Part shown: one piece after another, positions 6,260 through 7,701 of the stretch | Numbering within the stretch: the stretch's first letter is position 1 | Layout: every line of letters starts with the position of its first letter | Source: an uncultured Eubacteriales bacterium | GTDB taxonomy: Bacteria > Bacillota > Clostridia > Oscillospirales > Acutalibacteraceae | NCBI GenBank assembly: GCA_948762645.1 | Contig: CAQBRY010000057.1 | Span: 3,416-11,116, forward strand | DNA length: 7,701 nt | Direction: 5' to 3' | Made by a program: the position numbers and the translations under genes | Notes under the pieces: generated by a model | The model's input: the letters and a program-made list of their open reading frames with translations, nothing else | Databases searched by the model: none | What the model was told of the DNA's origin: nothing

Positions 6260-6289
6260 TTGATTTTTTATATCGTTGTAGTGCATAAT
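6260..6289 (+). promoter_or_regulatory. Possible SigA promoter for the divIC-like gene
   Basis: TTGATT (6260-6265), an 18-bp spacer and CATAAT (6284-6289) give nine of twelve consensus bases. The start would be near 6296, about 40 bases before the ATG. It would allow the division gene to be expressed in vegetative cells independently of the sporulation genes upstream. Confidence 0.45.
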
Positions 6290-6334
6290 AAATAAGGTAG
6301 CATTTTATTATTTGAAAAGGAAGTATTTTTTAGG

Positions 6335-6550
6335 ATGAAGCTAGTCTTAAAAAGTAAAAAAAGAGGAAAATTTATTTTAAAATTGTTTATACTATCTTTT
6401 ATACTGTATGTAATATTTTTAATTGTTAATCAGAATATTAATATACAAAGAAAGAAAAATAAAATAGTTTCTTTAAATGAAAAACTTTCTCTTCAAAATA
6501 TTGAAAATGAAGAGCTTTCCAAAGAGCTGGAATCGGAAGGGTTTATTTAG
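6335..6550 (+). CDS. Short DivIC/FtsB-like septum protein
   Basis: A 71-residue bitopic membrane protein of DivIC/FtsB type. These proteins link FtsL and DivIB/FtsQ in the division complex. A basic N-terminus (KSKKRGKF) is followed by one membrane helix at about 13-31 (FILKLFILSFILYVIFLIV), then a likely coiled coil at about 36-67 rich in N, E, K and L (IVSLNEKLSLQNIENEELSKEL). Family members usually continue past this point with a segment resembling YIEKIAREKLGYVKPGE, for about 90-110 residues. Here the protein stops at ESEGFI, and I see no such segment in another frame downstream. AAAAGGAAG at 6315-6323 is the ribosome binding site. The position between yabQ and the S1 gene is exactly that of divIC in Bacillus subtilis, and is the main support for the call. 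The truncation is unexplained. Confidence 0.75.
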   Translation: MKLVLKSKKRGKFILKLFILSFILYVIFLIVNQNINIQRKKNKIVSLNEKLSLQNIENEELSKELESEGFI

Positions 6551-6649
6551 ATTAATTTATTATAAATTTAGTAATACTTGGTAAGAATAATTTATAATGA
6601 GTTTATATATAATAGTTATAAAATATTTTAAGGAGGAAGTTGTTTTTTT

Positions 6650-7072
6650 ATGCAACTCGAGGTAGGTAAAATAGTTGAGGGAAAAGTAAATAAAATAACT
6701 AAGTTTGGAGCTTTTGTAGATTTAGGAGAAAATAAAGTAGGTCTTGTCCATATTTCAGAAGTAGCTCCCACCTTTGTAAAGGAAGTTGGGGACCACATTA
6801 AAGAAGGACAGACTGTTAAAGTTAAGATACTAAACTTATCTGAAGATGGAAAAATAGGTTTATCGATAAAACAAGCTACAAATGCTTATCAAGAACAAGA
6901 TCAAAATAGAAATAGAAAAATAAGAAAATTAGATGATAATAATTTAAAAGCCGCTTCAGGAGGAAAAAGTTCTTTTGAATACTTAATGTCTAAATTTAAA
7001 ATGGAAAGCGATGAAACCCAAAATTTGCTCAATAAAAGAGATTTTGGAAGAAGTAAGGGTTCTAGGAAATGA
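6650..7072 (+). CDS. yabR: YabR-type S1 RNA-binding domain protein
   Basis: A 140-residue protein with one S1 domain at about residues 2-75: LEVGKIVEGKVNKITKFGAFVDLGENKVGLVHISEV, ending KIGLSIKQA, with the usual aromatic and basic RNA-contact positions (F20, F23, H34). A low-complexity charged linker (about 80-105, QEQDQNRNRKIRK) leads to a conserved tail, SSFEYLMSKFKMESDETQNLL, and a basic end (GRSKGSRK). This is the general-stress-protein-13/YabR architecture; the exact role is not known. AGGAGG at 6631-6636 lies 13 bases before the ATG. In Bacillus subtilis the same gene follows divIC and precedes spoIIE; here an amidohydrolase gene follows instead. Confidence 0.92.
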   Translation: MQLEVGKIVEGKVNKITKFGAFVDLGENKVGLVHISEVAPTFVKEVGDHIKEGQTVKVKILNLSEDGKIGLSIKQATNAYQEQDQNRNRKIRKLDDNNLKAASGGKSSFEYLMSKFKMESDETQNLLNKRDFGRSKGSRK

Positions 7073-7095
7073 TTTTTTAATATTAAATATTGCTA

Positions 7096-7129
7096 GGGTG
7101 GAAAGAATAGTCCACTCATTTTTATTTTT
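7096..7129 (+). terminator. Intrinsic terminator after yabR
   Basis: GGGTGGA (7096-7102) pairs with TCCACTC (7111-7117), one G-U pair included, with an 8-base loop. It is followed by A and a T-rich tail (7119-7129). It probably ends the cluster transcript. It also lies only 12 bases before the amidohydrolase ATG, so that gene would depend on read-through or on a promoter upstream of the hairpin. Confidence 0.7.
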
Positions 7130-7141
7130 GCATAAAGGAAG

Positions 7142-7701
7142 ATGAAAGTTTTGCTTATTATTAACTGTAGATTTATATATTCCATGTCAAGTAAACTAAC
7201 ATCTGAGATACTATGTAACGGATATATAAAAGTAGATGGGAAAAAAATAGTTGATATAGGTCAAATGGAAAATATAAATAGTGACTATTTATATGATAAT
7301 GAAATAATAGACGCTAAGGATTGTGACATTTATCCTGGATTTATTGATTCTCATACTCATTTGGGAATGTTTACTAATGGAGAAGGCTACGAGTATTCTG
7401 ATGCTAATGAGACAAGCGATAATTTAACTCCAAATTTAAGATCTATAGATTCTATAAATTCCTTCGATATATCTTTTAAGGAAGCTCTTTATAGTGGTAT
7501 AACTTCTGCTGTGATAAGTCCGGGAAGTTCTAATCCAATTGCGGGTAAAATACTTGCGGTAAAGACGTATGGCCATAGAATTGATGATATGGTAATTAAA
7601 GATCCTGTTGCAATAAAATTTTCTTTAGGAGAAAATTCTAAGAGCAGTGGATGCGTTGATGATGCAAAAAGTTGTAAGACACGTATGGGAGTAGCTTGTG
7701 C
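7142..7701 (+). CDS. Amidohydrolase (imidazolonepropionase-like), 3'-partial
   Basis: The N-terminal 186 codons of a metal-dependent hydrolase of the amidohydrolase superfamily, in the group related to imidazolonepropionase and dihydroorotase-like enzymes. It opens with the small beta domain (VLLIINCRFIY... NGYIKVDGKKIVDIG), then the metal-binding PGFIDSHTHLG with H71 and H73 of the HxH motif. It continues into blocks I associate with this subgroup: ALYSGITSAVISPGSSNPIAG, VKTYG, then DDMVIKDPVAIKFSLGEN. The frame runs off the window end, so later metal ligands cannot be checked. The start is uncertain: AAAGGA at 7134-7139 is only two bases from the ATG at 7142 but 11 from the TTG at 7151, which would give MLIINC, also a typical family start. 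The substrate is unknown. Confidence 0.85.
   Translation, partial: MKVLLIINCRFIYSMSSKLTSEILCNGYIKVDGKKIVDIGQMENINSDYLYDNEIIDAKDCDIYPGFIDSHTHLGMFTNGEGYEYSDANETSDNLTPNLRSIDSINSFDISFKEALYSGITSAVISPGSSNPIAGKILAVKTYGHRIDDMVIKDPVAIKFSLGENSKSSGCVDDAKSCKTRMGVAC

Overview
The window reads as chromosomal DNA of a low-G+C, spore-forming member of the Firmicutes, most likely class Clostridia. The reasons are the strongly A/T-biased sequence, TTG start codons behind good AGGAG-type ribosome binding sites, and a conserved run of genes known from endospore formers: spoVB, mazG, hup, rqcP (yabO), yabP, yabQ, a divIC/ftsB-like gene and the S1-domain gene yabR. The long SpoVB and hup sitting between mazG and rqcP look clostridial rather than Bacillus-like. 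I cannot name a genus.

Layout. (1) Positions 1-1086 (+) hold the 3' part of a gene whose product clearly belongs to the SopB/IpgD inositol-phosphate phosphatase family, with an intact CKSGKDRT (CX5R) active site. In Salmonella and Shigella this family is a set of host-directed effectors, so its presence beside a sporulation locus is the most surprising thing here. The true start lies before the window. (2) 1087-1365 is non-coding and carries three inverted repeats. (3) 1366-1881 (-) is a GNAT acetyltransferase. (4) 1998-2074 (-) is tRNA-Pro(UGG) with an encoded CCA, a consensus TTGACA/TATAAT promoter and its own intrinsic terminator. (5) 2133-7072 (+) is the sporulation/housekeeping cluster. 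(6) 7142 to the window end (+) is the N-terminal part of a metal-dependent amidohydrolase.

How the cluster works together. SpoVB is a flippase-like membrane protein of spore envelope synthesis, and YabP and YabQ act in spore coat/cortex assembly. HU, RqcP, the DivIC-like protein and the S1 protein serve nucleoid, ribosome rescue, division and RNA functions needed in growing cells. The promoters I can propose fit this split: SigE-like elements (KMATATT-like, 14-bp spacer, CATACA-like) before spoVB and yabP, and SigA-like elements before hup and divIC.

The most interesting regulatory structure is between rqcP and yabP. A perfect 15-bp inverted repeat encloses the yabP ribosome binding site. 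The proposed SigE promoter lies over the 5' arm, so its transcripts would begin in the loop and lack that arm. Read-through RNA from vegetative genes would then be terminated or untranslatable, while sporulation RNA would be free, a logic like that of the T4 lysozyme gene. Two cluster proteins also look altered: MazG has lost several metal-binding carboxylates in both of its domains, and the DivIC-like protein lacks the usual C-terminal segment.
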